A stretch of 64,000 nt of DNA, taken from assembly GCF_050908995.1 (NCBI RefSeq), contig NC_135122.1, forward strand, positions 13,246,501 through 13,310,500, given 5' to 3'. The position numbers were made by a program, and so were the translations under genes. A model generated the notes under the pieces. That model was given only the letters and a program-made list of their open reading frames with translations, was not told the origin of the DNA and ran no database searches. This document shows, piece by piece, positions 37,014 to 47,296 of this stretch (position 1 is its first letter; each line of letters begins with the position of its first letter). Source of the DNA: Andrena cerasifolii. Its lineage: Eukaryota > Arthropoda > Insecta > Hymenoptera > Andrenidae.

Positions 37014-37414
37014 CTTGGGGGAGAATGATCGGCGACGCAAGGTGAAACGCGGTACACGGTGCCGATAGAGCAACCCGCGAGGCATGCGGCCCAAGACTAA
37101 CCTGATGGCGTGCAAGCTCAAGTGACGGGATGAATCAGGGCGAAGGGAATAACTCGTAGAAAGATTCATTATCATGAGAGGAGATAGGTGATGCTGTGCA
37201 ACGAGAGATACAGGAGTCTATGTAAGTGTAACGTGTTATTCCTTTCTTTATACCGTTAACCGGATCCGAATAGCCAACCGGTTGACTGGAGCCAGACTGG
37301 ATCATTTGAATAAGGTGGATCAGACGCTGTTGCTTAGCGCTTCGCGAGCCACGATGATTTTAGCCGTAGAATCTGTTCGATTGATTCGAGCTTTATAAGG
37401 GTGTCCGAAAAATC

Positions 37415-37425
37415 GGGGACTTCCC
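37415..37425. promoter_or_regulatory. Candidate NF-kB site in the left palindrome arm
   Basis: GGGGACTTCCC fits the Rel consensus and lies about 400 bp upstream of the copy B start codon. The mirror position in the right arm is also a kB motif. Function is inferred only. Confidence 0.35.
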
Positions 37426-37548
37426 GGAACACGCAATGTCCTCATGCAAGAAGACATCGATAAGTCCTTTACCGTTTTGGGTTCCGAGGCTTCGTTCTCG
37501 AGATACGAACAGTTGAATATTAACCATTGAACTTCCGGGCCGCGCAGT

Positions 37549-37747
37549 TTAAGAGACTATGCCTAGTCAGCTTTCGAAAGAGAACGCGATTTTGGGGAAT
37601 TTTTTGTGGATAATCTACTGTATATTTTTTTACAACTATTCGCTTATCTTGAAAGTACATATATGCAGCAACTCTCAGTAATTTTGTTATAGAAAAACAT
37701 TAAAAAATGAACGAATAACAGCCATTCTAAATGGTGTTACCCCTTAA
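37549..37747. mobile_element. TTAA-bounded element 1 within the palindrome
   Basis: The left end TTAAGAGACTATGCCTAGTC, then AGAACGCGATTTT, then GAATTTTTTGTG resembles the end of the element at 919-1435 (TTAAGGGGTTATACCTAGTC). The right end is GGTGTTACCCCTTAA. About 199 bp, non-coding. Confidence 0.6.
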
Positions 37748-37946
37748 GGGGTTGCACCTATTTAATGATCCACCTGTAGCGTCGTATATAATGCATATTT
37801 TTTTCTAAACAAACATGCTTTTTAAAACTTATGATGTTAATAAACTTCACGCCAAAGAACAAGTCTCAGTCTCAAATGGTTTCTTTGTAATTAATTGAAA
37901 CAGAAATGCTTAAGTTTAGACAGGAACGACTGCCTAGAACCCTTAA
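37744..37946. mobile_element. TTAA-bounded element 2 within the palindrome
   Basis: Begins TTAAGGGGTTGCACCTATTT and ends GCCTAGAACCCTTAA. It shares one TTAA with each neighbour. About 203 bp. The terminal similarity to the 919-1435 family is limited to the first 15 or so bases. Confidence 0.5.
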
Positions 37947-38162
37947 AGCCGAAACGTCTGACCGCGGAGCAGTGACTCCTACCACGCACACGCAGGGGGC
38001 ACGCGTAGATACAGAATCACGCACACAGTAGAGCCGACCGCGCTGGTTCAACCCGTGAAAATGTGTTAGCGCGAAAAAGTTTGCGTCGGAGAATATCTAC
38101 GCGTGCCTCCTGCGTGTGCGTGCTAGGGGCCACTAATCCACGGTCAGGTGTTTCGGCTTTAA
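37943..38162. mobile_element. TTAA-bounded MITE 3 with about 66-bp inverted repeats
   Basis: The left arm TTAAAGCCGAAACGTCTGAC and following ACGCACACGCAGGGGGCACG-CGTAGAT is mirrored by the right arm ending GTCAGGTGTTTCGGCTTTAA. TTAA occurs at 37943-37946 and 38159-38162. 220 bp, a clean foldback element. Confidence 0.85.
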
Positions 38163-38220
38163 ACTGCGCGGTCCAGAAGCTCCTCCGAAAGTCTTCTTGC
38201 GTCAGGATATCGCATGTTCC

Positions 38221-38230
38221 GGAAAGTCCC
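38221..38230. promoter_or_regulatory. Candidate NF-kB site in the right palindrome arm
   Basis: GGAAAGTCCC is the reverse complement of the classical GGGACTTTCC site, about 1.2 kb upstream of copy B. It has diverged from the left-arm version but remains a kB match. Confidence 0.35.
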
Positions 38231-39709
38231 TGAATTTTTTGACACGCATTATAAACCTCGAATCGATCGAGCAGATTCTACGGCTAAAGTCACCGTGGCT
38301 TGCGGAGCGCTAAGCAACAGCGCGCGATCCACCTTTCCCAAACGATCCAGTCCGTCTGCCGTATCATCGCCACTGCGATCGACGTTTATGTGGGGCGCCG
38401 TGTTTGGGGTGATACCGTCAGTGGCCAGCAATCGACATTAATTCGTCGCTGGCCGTTGTCGTACTTTTAATTAGGATAATTGCCGCGCGGGCTAATGTTA
38501 GATCGCCGACAATTGATCCCGACTTGGACAGGATTCTTGCACAATGTTAAGTTAGAGAAAATTACGAGTGTCTTATAATAGATCTTGACGCAAGCGCCGG
38601 AGAAATATCGAAGACGTTGATAGAATATCGAAGGAGGAATCAAGCCTCGCAATGCTGTAAGCTAGTAAATATCTGTCAAGGGAATAGAAGGCGCCACGTG
38701 CTGCAAAGACGCAAAGATTTCGGTGGGAACTGTTTGAAAAGTCAGTGATCAATGATCGAGGTGTAACCGGGTGCTTTCGTTCTCGGTTTAGAAGCATCTG
38801 GGCGTTTAGACTTGTTGCGCAAAATCGTTTTAAGTGGTTCATCTTAGAGTTTCGTAAGATCTGACGAGACTGAGGAGGATTCCAGTGCCGCGGCATAGAA
38901 AGACGAGAATATGAAATGCAAAACTGCCGCGAGGAATGGGAAGTCGGGTCACTGGAAGTCGCCGGATCACCGTGACTGATAAGTATTTGTTCTGGTAACA
39001 AAAGCCATGCACGTGCGAGCTTTCACCCCGAACTTCTTCCCCGCTCAGTTATCTTCCACTGCGAGCAAACGCCGCAGTCAGAGAGCAGATGGATTCTTCG
39101 ATTCGATCGGTGTCGGTGGCGCTCGGAAGAAGCTCTCCAGGCAGCTGTGTATTTACCTTTCTGCCTACTTCAATCGTCCCTAATTTAATTTCTCCGTAGT
39201 CCGATCGCGGTCAGTTTAAATCGGTGGGATAGCAGTTACCGTGATTTTCAGGGGAAATTCGCTTACAACGTGGCGCGGCAACTGGTTCCAGGGTTTCCCA
39301 TAAAAATAGATCTTCAGGGTTGATGACTGCGCGACATTGGCCCGAATACCTTCTCCAAAGTACACCGGAATAAAAATAACCGTGTCCCTTGTGCATTCAT
39401 TGGTAATATCAGAAACATTCTCGCCTGGAGTTTTCTTTCAATCCTTTAGACGCTAACGTACCGCGTCAGTGTCCAAAAAAATCGCGCTATCATAGAGTAC
39501 CTATCATGTTGCGACCTCGGTTTCGAATAGTTCGAGTCACGCACAAGGAATCCATAAAAACAAAGATCTTATACAGGTAGCGTGAGAGAGGTTCGGGTCA
39601 CCCTCGGCAATCCTTTTTGCTCACAGAAACGTGGAAGAGTCACCGTGATTCCCCGGACAACTCGCAGTCATGCATTCATTATGCTTATCCACATATATAT
39701 ATATTACCT

Positions 39710-39960
39710 TACCAGCGGCCGTAGCCGCGATGGAAAACACCGGTTCTCGTTAGATCACCGAAGTTAAGCATCACGGGGCGGTGTACTGGGGAAAGATGGG
39801 AGACCACCTTTCTCCCGGTGCGCTGCTGGGACCCGAAGGAGAGAGGAGGGATACAAAAATGGGACTGTAGTTCGTTGGGCAATATAAGCAAAAATAAGCT
39901 TGAAACGCCATCCTGCTTAAAACACAGGAAAAACAATAAAAACAAAAAACAAAAAAAACA
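39710..39960 (+). mobile_element. 5S rRNA-derived SINE (SINE3-like) with target-site duplications
   Basis: Bases 39711-39830 are a diverged 5S rRNA head. AAAACACCGGTTCTCG, GATCACCGAAGTTAAGCA (the A-box region) and GATGGGAGACCACC (the C-box region) match insect 5S in order, and the termini CCAGCGGC and GCGCTGCTGG can still close stem I. A unique body follows, then an A-rich tail at 39930-39960. The 11-bp sequence ATATATTACCT flanks the element at 39699-39709 and 39961-39971. The paralogous site near 32638-32648 is uninterrupted. A true 5S gene is ruled out by the many substitutions and by the tail and duplications. Confidence 0.85.
39711..39830 (+). pseudogene. 5S rRNA-like promoter head of the SINE
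   Basis: 120 bp, the normal length of 5S rRNA. Internal RNA polymerase III promoter boxes are largely preserved (AGTTAAGCA and GATGGGAGACC), while loop and helix regions between them have drifted (GTTAGATC for GTCCGATC; GGGGAAAGATGGG for TACTTGGATGGG). Likely transcribed as the promoter of the SINE, not as ribosomal RNA. Confidence 0.8.
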
Positions 39961-41727
39961 ATATATTACCTGCACACACGTGCCTATAACAGATTTTGCC
40001 CACAAAAACAGTTCAGGCCGCATCAAAAGAGCAGAAATCGCGAAACGGAAAAGGAGCAAGGTGGATCGACCGGGGTAGCGAGAAAGGGAGACACGCGGGC
40101 ATAGAGGCGCGCCTGGGACAAGCGAGAAAGACAGAGAAGAAGAGCTGTTTTATAAGCGTTCGCGTTCAGTCTGCCTGCGGCGTTCGTGCCGGCCGTATTC
40201 CGGTTGCCTCTTCGAGCTTTTGTTCTTGCTTCTTTTTCCAGTTTCTCTATGCCGTTCGCGTCAGTCGGCAAATGCGCGGGACAGAGAACACACGGCCACG
40301 GTCTGCACCCTCCTTTTAACTAATCTGCAAACGCGTTCCTAGCCCTTCCCGTAACTAGTGGCCATCCACGTAAATAGAGCCTCGTGCATGGGTAAGAGGA
40401 ATTTTATTATCGAAACGGCGCGCACCGTCGCGATTCAAGGATCCCGTCGATCTCGCCGGGTCAGGATTTTACGAAAAGGCCCGCGAAACGCGGGGCAGCC
40501 TCCTTCGACGGTACCCTGTGAACTCGATAAGTGAAAGTTTCTCTCCGCCGCGTTGCTTACCGAAGGTAACGAAGCATCATCTTCGATCCGCGATTCACGA
40601 ATGCATCCGCAGAATCACTTTTATTAATAACTCATCGCCAGGAAACAACGGCGCGCCTCTGAGGGAGATCTTCCAGACACGTGGCTTGTTTTCGCGCGTG
40701 CGAAATCATAGAAGAAATTTAATATCGTTACGCGTAACAGGATTTCCTCTGCGCCTTAATAAGACGGCCGACCGCAAACCTGGAAGATCTGCAGTGACCT
40801 ATATCGACGTTCAATTAACATCGAGTGCGCTATGTAATCGAAACCCCGTGGAAATTCGGGGCTCCCTTTGCAACCCCTAAATTCGCGAGAATCTTTCGAT
40901 GAAAATTCATTTGAAACGTTGATAAACAATAGCGTACATACACGAGAATTTTCAGAAGGATTCGTAGAAGTTAGATCCACCAATTTGTTCCCAATATCCT
41001 CGTAATCGAACGCTCGGAAAGTGGCAGGCGCTGGCGTTCCGAAGCGAACGTTCACGGATAGGAATGTTTTGTGTTTGACATTGTAATTAATTAAGTCGTG
41101 CCGAACCGCGAGCAACTGTCGGCGTTACGTCCTAATGAATCAACGTGACGTTTAAGAACACATGCGGACGTTTAATGTCCCGTGAACGTTTACTATGTCG
41201 CTGGCAAGGACGAGCCAATTTATCGCCTCAATGATATGATCGCCGTGCTAGATTGGGTACGCTGCATAGCTCTAATTAACCATCCGCGTAATGTATGCGG
41301 ATTGTTTGTCCCGTCTGGAGGGAAACGCGGCATTAAAATCGAGCCAGGCCCGAGCCGTTAATTAAGACGTTCTGGTGCATTTGACGCGGGTCGCTACACA
41401 CGATCGTCGGATACGCTCTCCGTTACGTAATAATCTTTTTAACGCCGCGACCCGTGTTTCAACATCCACGAGGTGCTCCGTGAACTTGCACGGCAAATTG
41501 GATTCGTACGATAACCGTGCCCGGCTATCCGCGGTGAATCCGACTCGCTGTTACGATCCTCCGCATCCGCCGCGTTCTTGCGACGCGGGGAAGGATGTTA
41601 CTAACACGCGCGCCTCTGTTTCTGGGAATGCAAATAGGTGGCGATTGACGGAATTACTCCCGAGCGACGTGCCGCGCGTTGCCTTGGCGAAGAATCATTA
41701 GCAATTACCACGGAGGGAAATCGTCAA

Positions 41728-44700
41728 ATGGACGAGTCCGCGAAAGTGCCCCAGAAAGCAGACGCTAAAGCGCTTCTTCGATCGCCCGGAGTAGACCCTG
41801 ACACGGGATTTGCGTATTTAAAAGTGGCTGACTGCTCGGTGACCGACGAGGCTGAATTCCCGAAAGCCCCGAAACGAAAGCTGTCCGTGTTCTGCCGATC
41901 GTTCGACGTGATCACGGCGAAGAATCAAGGGGACACGGTGGAGTTCCGGCGCACCTCCAGCAGCCCTTCCGTTCGGATCGAAAAGGAGCAGGAAACGGAG
42001 TCGAGGAGCGACGAGTTCTGCCAGCGGACGAGCCTGTGCAAGAAAGGTTTCGTTAATAGTTACCGTTCATTGATCGAGAGCGGCAAGTTCCTGAGCGGCT
42101 CCTCGGCCGACGATCTCATTGGCAAGTTCTCTCCGAGTGGCACCGATGTTCCTGCGAAGAAAGCTGAGCCCTTGCAAGCAGCAACGCTCAAACTGCCACA
42201 GGTTAGGGAGGGCAAGACCGGTGATGCCCCCGCGACGATAGCCGCGGCTTCGATCGGGAAGCATTTTAAATCGGACAGCAGCGGGAGCGGAGGGTTTAAA
42301 GTAAGCGCCGGGGATGAAACTTTAAGGGGCTGTTCTCGGTCTAAAATAGGTGATCTTTAGGAATTAATTAAAGGAAAACTGCTGTATATAATTTAATGGG
42401 ACTTTTTGCATTGAATTAAGGATGTTTTACACTATAGAAATTAATTTTTTTGTTTTATAATTAGTCATTGCAAACAGCACTGGGGAGTCGTTAATGTCGA
42501 GTCGTCAAGAAATTCGTCCAAATCGGTGGGACCTGTATCTCCAAACGTTATTATCCGATTCGACTGAAACTTTTTTATTTTGAAGAATATACTTTTGGCT
42601 AAGGGGCGAACCAGAAAAAAATACAAAAATGACATTTTTTTAGAAAATAACGACACTTGAAGTTTGAGATCACTTTTTCCCCATATTTTTCATCCTTTCA
42701 ACGCCTTTGAAAATTATAAATTTTCATTTTTTTTTCAATTTTACTGGTTTCCCCCTAGCCAGAACTGTATTCTTCAAAATAAAAAAAGTTTCAGTCGAAT
42801 CGGATAACAAATTTTGGAGATACAGGTCCCACCGATCTTGAGAACACTGTTTCGAGAAAAACGCGTTTGAAGTTTTACGTGAGTGTCGAGTGGCCGGGTG
42901 TTACCCATGCATTTGCCGCTACTCAAGTGCCTATAACTTCGGGAACCTTACGAATTTCAACAAATCCTTGTAAACACGTATTCCTAAAACTTTGAATATT
43001 CGAAAAATGAAGTATAAAAAAAATCGATTTTTAGACCGGAACCTCCCCTTAAGGGTCTAATCCGGAATCTGACTCTTAACGGCCGCGGTGCCGTTCTCTC
43101 GGGCAGGGTATTTAAATCCAGGCCTTTATTTTTATAGCAAACTGAGTGTTTGATGCGCGAGCGAAGCGAGGGGGCCGTTAAGAGTTAAAAATAATTTTCT
43201 TTTAAAAATAACGATCGCTCTCTTTGATCAGTGCGCTGATGAACGTGTCGCCGTTGACTCGCGGGAAAGCCGGCTGCCGTCGGAGCCGGACAACTTTTCC
43301 ATCCTGATCAACGACGCGTCGCCAGCCAGTGGAGAGCCGAGGAACGATGGAACGTCTACGGGTGGTTCGCGGGGAACCCCGCCAGCACCATCCAGCGCAA
43401 CCTTCTGCGGCGGTAAACTTGACGGAGCTCCTAAGAACTAAAAATACAATAAATGTATATTGTTGGAAGTCCATCCTTTGGTTCGCAGATCTGGCCAAGA
43501 TCAAAGATTCTGCATATCCCCGCGCGCTCGCGGGCGCATCGAGTGCTGGTCGCCTTGGAAAATACACATCAGTCGATCTCGGAATGTCGAGTCACGGGGA
43601 TAGCTCGATCGGTTCAGATAGCGACGACGAGCCGATCGAGCGCGTTCACTGTGCGAGCAACGGGCGACCGAAGGGCGACAGTCCCACGCGACCCTCGCCG
43701 TTTTATTCCACCGGTGCGCTCCCGAAGAAACCGGATTCGGGCGAGCCCCACGGAATGCAGGAAACCGGGGACCACGCGGAATTCCATTCAACGCGCGAGA
43801 AGCGACAAGTTGGTAATCCTTACGGTATTATAATATATGGATCTCCCTTAGGGGCGAGCAGTTTTCCAGAATCGATTCTACGTATCGTAACAACGAAAAA
43901 AGTTCGTGTACATACATGCTGATAAAGCTTCGTTTGTTAATCTCGCGATATTTTGCATTTCCTACTTAAGTAGGAATATTTTGTATTTCCTCGCTAATCT
44001 CACGGACGCCTGCGGCAGGACACCCGCCGTACAGTCTTGCGCGTAAGGTAGCCTAAAGGTACGAATGCCCGACGAGATTTTACACGAGACTTTTCTATTA
44101 TTGAGCAAAAATCTCAGCAGCAACTAAATGTAAATAATGGAAACCGTCGCGAGAGATGAGATTTTGGAAATATATCATGAAACTTGTTTCGAGAGAGTCT
44201 AGTCTCGTGGAAAAAATTCAGTTTTGTCCATTAGTGGAAATAGATCGGGAAATAATTGTCTCGCGAGATTAAAGTCTCGTGTGAGACACGAAATCTTTGC
44301 TTCAACGTGGATTTGCACCTGAAAAGATCACAGAGTGAGGAGAATGAACGAGGACACCTAAACATCTCTCCCCTTCAATTGTCTCGCTCTAAATAAAATT
44401 AATAGGCCACCTGATGCGCGAGGGTGTAAATCGGTTGCTGCCTACAGGCGCCGAGGGGCCCGGACTTTAAAGTACACTGAATAGCGCGTAATTAAACAAT
44501 TAATCGCTGCCAGAGATGTACGCGCGAGCTGTTTCTCGTTATTTCGATACGTGGAAACGATCCTGAAGAAATATCGGACGTTTTTAATAATACCCTGCAT
44601 GTGTATGTGGAATCGTTACCGGCACCACATGGTCGTGCTACGTCTGGCGATCTATTTCGCTCGATAGGAAAAATAATATTTGCTCTGGAAGTCGGGCAAA

Positions 44701-47137
44701 CGTCCGGCAGATATTGCTGGTAAATTTGAAATAAAGCCACGGGCTGCTGAAACCCTCGTCCAGTTGCAATCGCGTAACGCGATATTTATAGGCCCGGATG
44801 GCGAAAAGCTATGGACGTGGGAAAAAGAAAACATTCGTTAAGATAGAGTTAGGACAGTCCCAGGGTATGAGCGGTATTATTCGATGCAGAGGCTCGTCGC
44901 TGCGAGGAGGTCCTTATCCGAGGGCGACTGCGAGCGATGTCACGTAACAAGACGTCGTCGCGGGTGTGCCAAACCGAAGGAGTCGCCCGATGAGCAGGAA
45001 GAGAAGATACTTGGAGCCTTTCCCAGCTTCACGGATGTTCACCTGCAGGCTATGGGATTATCCAGCACGGAGGGAACGGACACCCTGCACAGGTACTGAA
45101 GAAATTAGCTGCGTGCAAATGATTCGGGATACGTAGGGGTGGAGTCTAGCCGTGGTAAGGGAGACCGGGGCTAATTGATACAGGGGGCAAGTTGATACAG
45201 ACGAATTATCTCGACACCGTAAGTGTGTAGCTTCATTTGAACGAGATATGCGAAGATTGTTGTTCAATTCTTTCCTTCTTTTTTTTAACTGTTTTCGTTT
45301 ATATAGAGAAAAAGTAAATAGTTGTGATACATCCAAATTGATCGTTGAAATAATATTTTTTCATTCATTTTGTGTGTATTTTCTCAAGTTTTCGCTTACT
45401 ATATATTAAAGAGGAAGGACCAAAGTATATTCTGGCATATTTTTTATCAAGTAATTAATTCAAATAAAAAATGAAAAAAATTGAAAACTGAAAAACGTAC
45501 CAACTAGCCCCGGTCTCCCCTACAAGACGATCGCTTCTTTCTGGCAGAGAAACATTGCTGGATACCGAGGTCGAGCGCAAGTACATCGCATTTTCGATCG
45601 GGCTTGGCATAGACAGGATCACCTTGCATCGAAGACTGTCGCTGTCCCGCCGTAATCGAGATCTAGCGGAGCGAAATCTCGCGGGTGAAATTCAACAGAT
45701 GCACGGAGACATAGAGGCAAGTAACTTCCGCTGCCAGTCGTCAGCTCTGACGCTGTCAGATTGTTAGAACCCCTACATCCTAAGGGATGTCTGTAATCGG
45801 TCCTTTTATTTCAAATACAAAACAGCAACTGTTACCCCTGTGCACGGACAAGGAGTCGATAGAGAAAGTGGAAAGAGTCCGTCATCGGTTAGACATGGTG
45901 ATGCGATGCGCTCATAAGGTTTCCTGCGCGGCTGAAACACTTGGCGCGGTTTGCCAGGAGCAAAGAATCACCAGAGCAATCTTTGTGGCTGATAAATACC
46001 TTCAGACACTGCGTTCCAGGTGTGAGCTTCTGGCCACCGAGATTGCTGAAGCCAAGTAAGAGTCTAACAGCAGGAACGATTCCTGGTCATTTTCTCCCGC
46101 TTAAACTGACTCGATGAAAATGCAGGAGCGTTCCTTTTCAGGCGGATCTTACTGGAGAATAACATCGTGATAGACGAGAATTCAGCGGAGCTGGGCGATG
46201 ACTTACCTAAAATACGATACAAGAACGGATTGCCGTTTAATAACCGAGTAATGGCTCGAATAGTATATTACTGCGGGCTTTCCACATCGATCGATTTCTT
46301 CTTTATTAATGTTGTTTGCAGGTGGCCAGGAGAAGAGCAAGCATCGCAACTATTTCGCGACCCCTGACTTCGCAAGATACGGCAAAGGTGATATCTTTCA
46401 TCGCATACGTTCCTAGTTTGTCTATCTTTCGTTTAGTGTAATAAAGAATAAAATAATCGTGTTTGCTCCGATTTTAGGAAGGTCCCAAACAACGGAATTC
46501 GGTGTGCGGTAGAGTCACCCTCAGGAGGCCGTCCTTGTGCTCCGAAATACAAAAGTGGGAATACGTGAAACCGAATCGAACGGAGTTTGTAGTGTTTAAT
46601 AGAAAGAAGCGCGTGTAATAATACTGCAACAGAGGATATAGAAGAATTTGTTTTATATGCTTCAGCAGCTTCAATAGCGTCGTCGAGTTGCGCGACATAT
46701 TCGAGCAGACAGAGTCGAGGAGGAACTCGAATGAAGAGAACAATAATTCCCTGAGGGATGATCAAGGGAATAATAACGATACCGTGAATCCGGACGTTGC
46801 CAGTCAAGCGGAAGATGAGGCTCGATTAATTAGTGCACAGAATTCCTTGCTGGAACTGGACGTGACCAAAACCGTTGAGAAGCAGTCGACATTATGGTAA
46901 CTGGTTGCTGGAATTATAATAGAAATAGGAACGAAATGTGTACGAAAGATGGGGTGAACTACTGAACAATTCTGTTTCAGTACGCGTACAGCAGAATCTT
47001 TGCGAATACTTGAAAATTTCAAGGCATGGCAACAGATGTTGTGGTACGCGTTGATCTTCTTTCTTGGATTTTATACGAAGCATGTTATCTCGTCGATGAA
47101 CGTATGCGACAGATCGCCCAAATTCAGCGTAGACTGA
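41728..47137 (+). CDS. IRAG/JAW1 (MRVI1/LRMP) family, tail-anchored coiled-coil protein
   Basis: Members bind IP3 receptors at the ER and nuclear membrane. Supported exons in phase: 41728-42300, 43232-43412, 43489-43808, 44890 to 45091, 45548-45716, 45826-46055, 46142-46247, 46322-46387, one starting at 46479 (end unsure), one ending at 46896, and 46981-47137. The N-terminal part is poorly conserved and Ser-rich. The family core is in the 45548-46247 exons: ERKYIAFSIGLGIDRITLHR, RRNRDLAERNLAGEI, PLCTDKESIEKVERV, AAETLGAVCQEQRITRA and AEAKRILLENN, matching the recalled order F-LEKR, RDLAEENL, PLC, AEMLGA-QE-R, LLQN of human MRVI1. The basic VARRRASIATISRP block also fits. The last exon encodes a single membrane helix near the C-terminus (WQQMLWYALIFFLGFYTKHV) and a 17-residue tail. 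The true start may lie upstream (the frame is open to 41638). The intron after 45716 must use a GC donor. Link between the 46479 and 46700 exons is uncertain. Confidence 0.75.
42322..43052. mobile_element. TTAA-flanked element in intron 1 of the IRAG-like gene, with a nested inverted repeat
   Basis: The left end TTAAGGGGCTGTTCTCGGTC-TAAAAT is mirrored by the right end ATTTTTAGACCGG-AACCTCCCCTTAA (TTAA at 42322-42325 and 43049-43052). Inside is a second inverted repeat, arms about 42521-42615 and 42745-42838 (ATCGGTGGGACCTGTATCTC, then CCGATTCGACTGAAAC, then TTTTGAAGAATA). 731 bp, no transposase seen. Confidence 0.75.
43072..43187. mobile_element. Small foldback element with ACTCTTAACGGCC ends
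   Basis: A perfect 13-bp inverted repeat, ACTCTTAACGGCC at 43072 and its complement ending near 43185, bounds about 115 bp just before the acceptor of IRAG-like exon 2. It abuts the 42322-43052 element. Confidence 0.55.
45155..45523. mobile_element. MITE with GGGGAGACCGGGGCTAGTTG inverted repeats in an IRAG-like intron
   Basis: TAAGGGAGACCGGGGCTAAT at the left end is mirrored by CTAGCCCCGGTCTCCCCTA at the right. TA at both ends suits a Tc1/mariner-type TA duplication. 369 bp, AT-rich interior, no coding sequence. Confidence 0.8.
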
Positions 47138-47238
47138 GAAATTTCTATTGTAAAGCTTTGAGAACCGACCTCTTTCCGTCACGGTGCCACAGTATTAGAA
47201 GCTTGCCCACGGGTATAACATTATTCACAGGGAAAGAT

Positions 47239-47244
47239 AATAAA
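47239..47244 (+). terminator. Polyadenylation signal of the IRAG-like gene
   Basis: AATAAA, 102 nt after the stop codon at 47135-47137, in AT-rich sequence. It lies within about 60 bp of the end of the convergent TAF5L coding region. Confidence 0.65.
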
Positions 47245-47275
47245 AGACCTAATTTACAAATATATCAGCATTTAA

Positions 47276-47281
47276 TTTATT
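47276..47281 (-). terminator. Polyadenylation signal of TAF5L
   Basis: TTTATT on the plus strand reads AATAAA on the minus strand and begins 16 nt after the TAF5L stop codon, implying a 3' UTR of only a few tens of bases. Confidence 0.6.
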
Positions 47282-47296
47282 CTTCGTTTTAATATA

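Larger units (their letters stand above)
37294..38357. repeat. Imperfect palindrome of about 1.06 kb upstream of protease copy B
   Basis: The left arm 37294-37456 and right arm about 38190-38357 are inverted copies. The outer part of each arm (GACTGGATC, AAGGTGGATC, GTTGCTTAGCGCTTCG, GATTCTACGGCTAAA in inverted order) is host sequence also found once at about 31709-31830 in copy A. The inner part (TTATAA-GGGTGTC, GGGGACTTCCCGGAAC, GCAAGAAGAC, CCGCGCAGTTTAA) looks like terminal repeats of a transposon. Between the arms lie three TTAA-bounded elements. Confidence 0.8.
37014..41727. other. Upstream region of protease copy B to the IRAG-like gene
   Basis: No protein-coding gene is seen. From 37014 to about 39700 it aligns in blocks with the copy A upstream region, interrupted by the palindrome at 37294-38357 and ended by a 5S-derived SINE at 39710-39960. 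From about 40000 to 41727 it is single-copy, CpG-rich sequence with no recognised feature; the promoter or 5' exon of the IRAG-like gene probably lies here. Confidence 0.5.

Noticed and set aside
39711..39830. A functional 5S rRNA gene
   Set aside because: Too many changes in otherwise invariant 5S positions, not in an array, and followed by a retroposon body, A-rich tail and target duplications.
41638..41727. Upstream extension of the IRAG-like first exon from a GTG
   Set aside because: No ATG in this stretch; it is open only because the frame happens to continue, and an acceptor-like AAATAG precedes it. Kept as an uncertainty, not as coding sequence.
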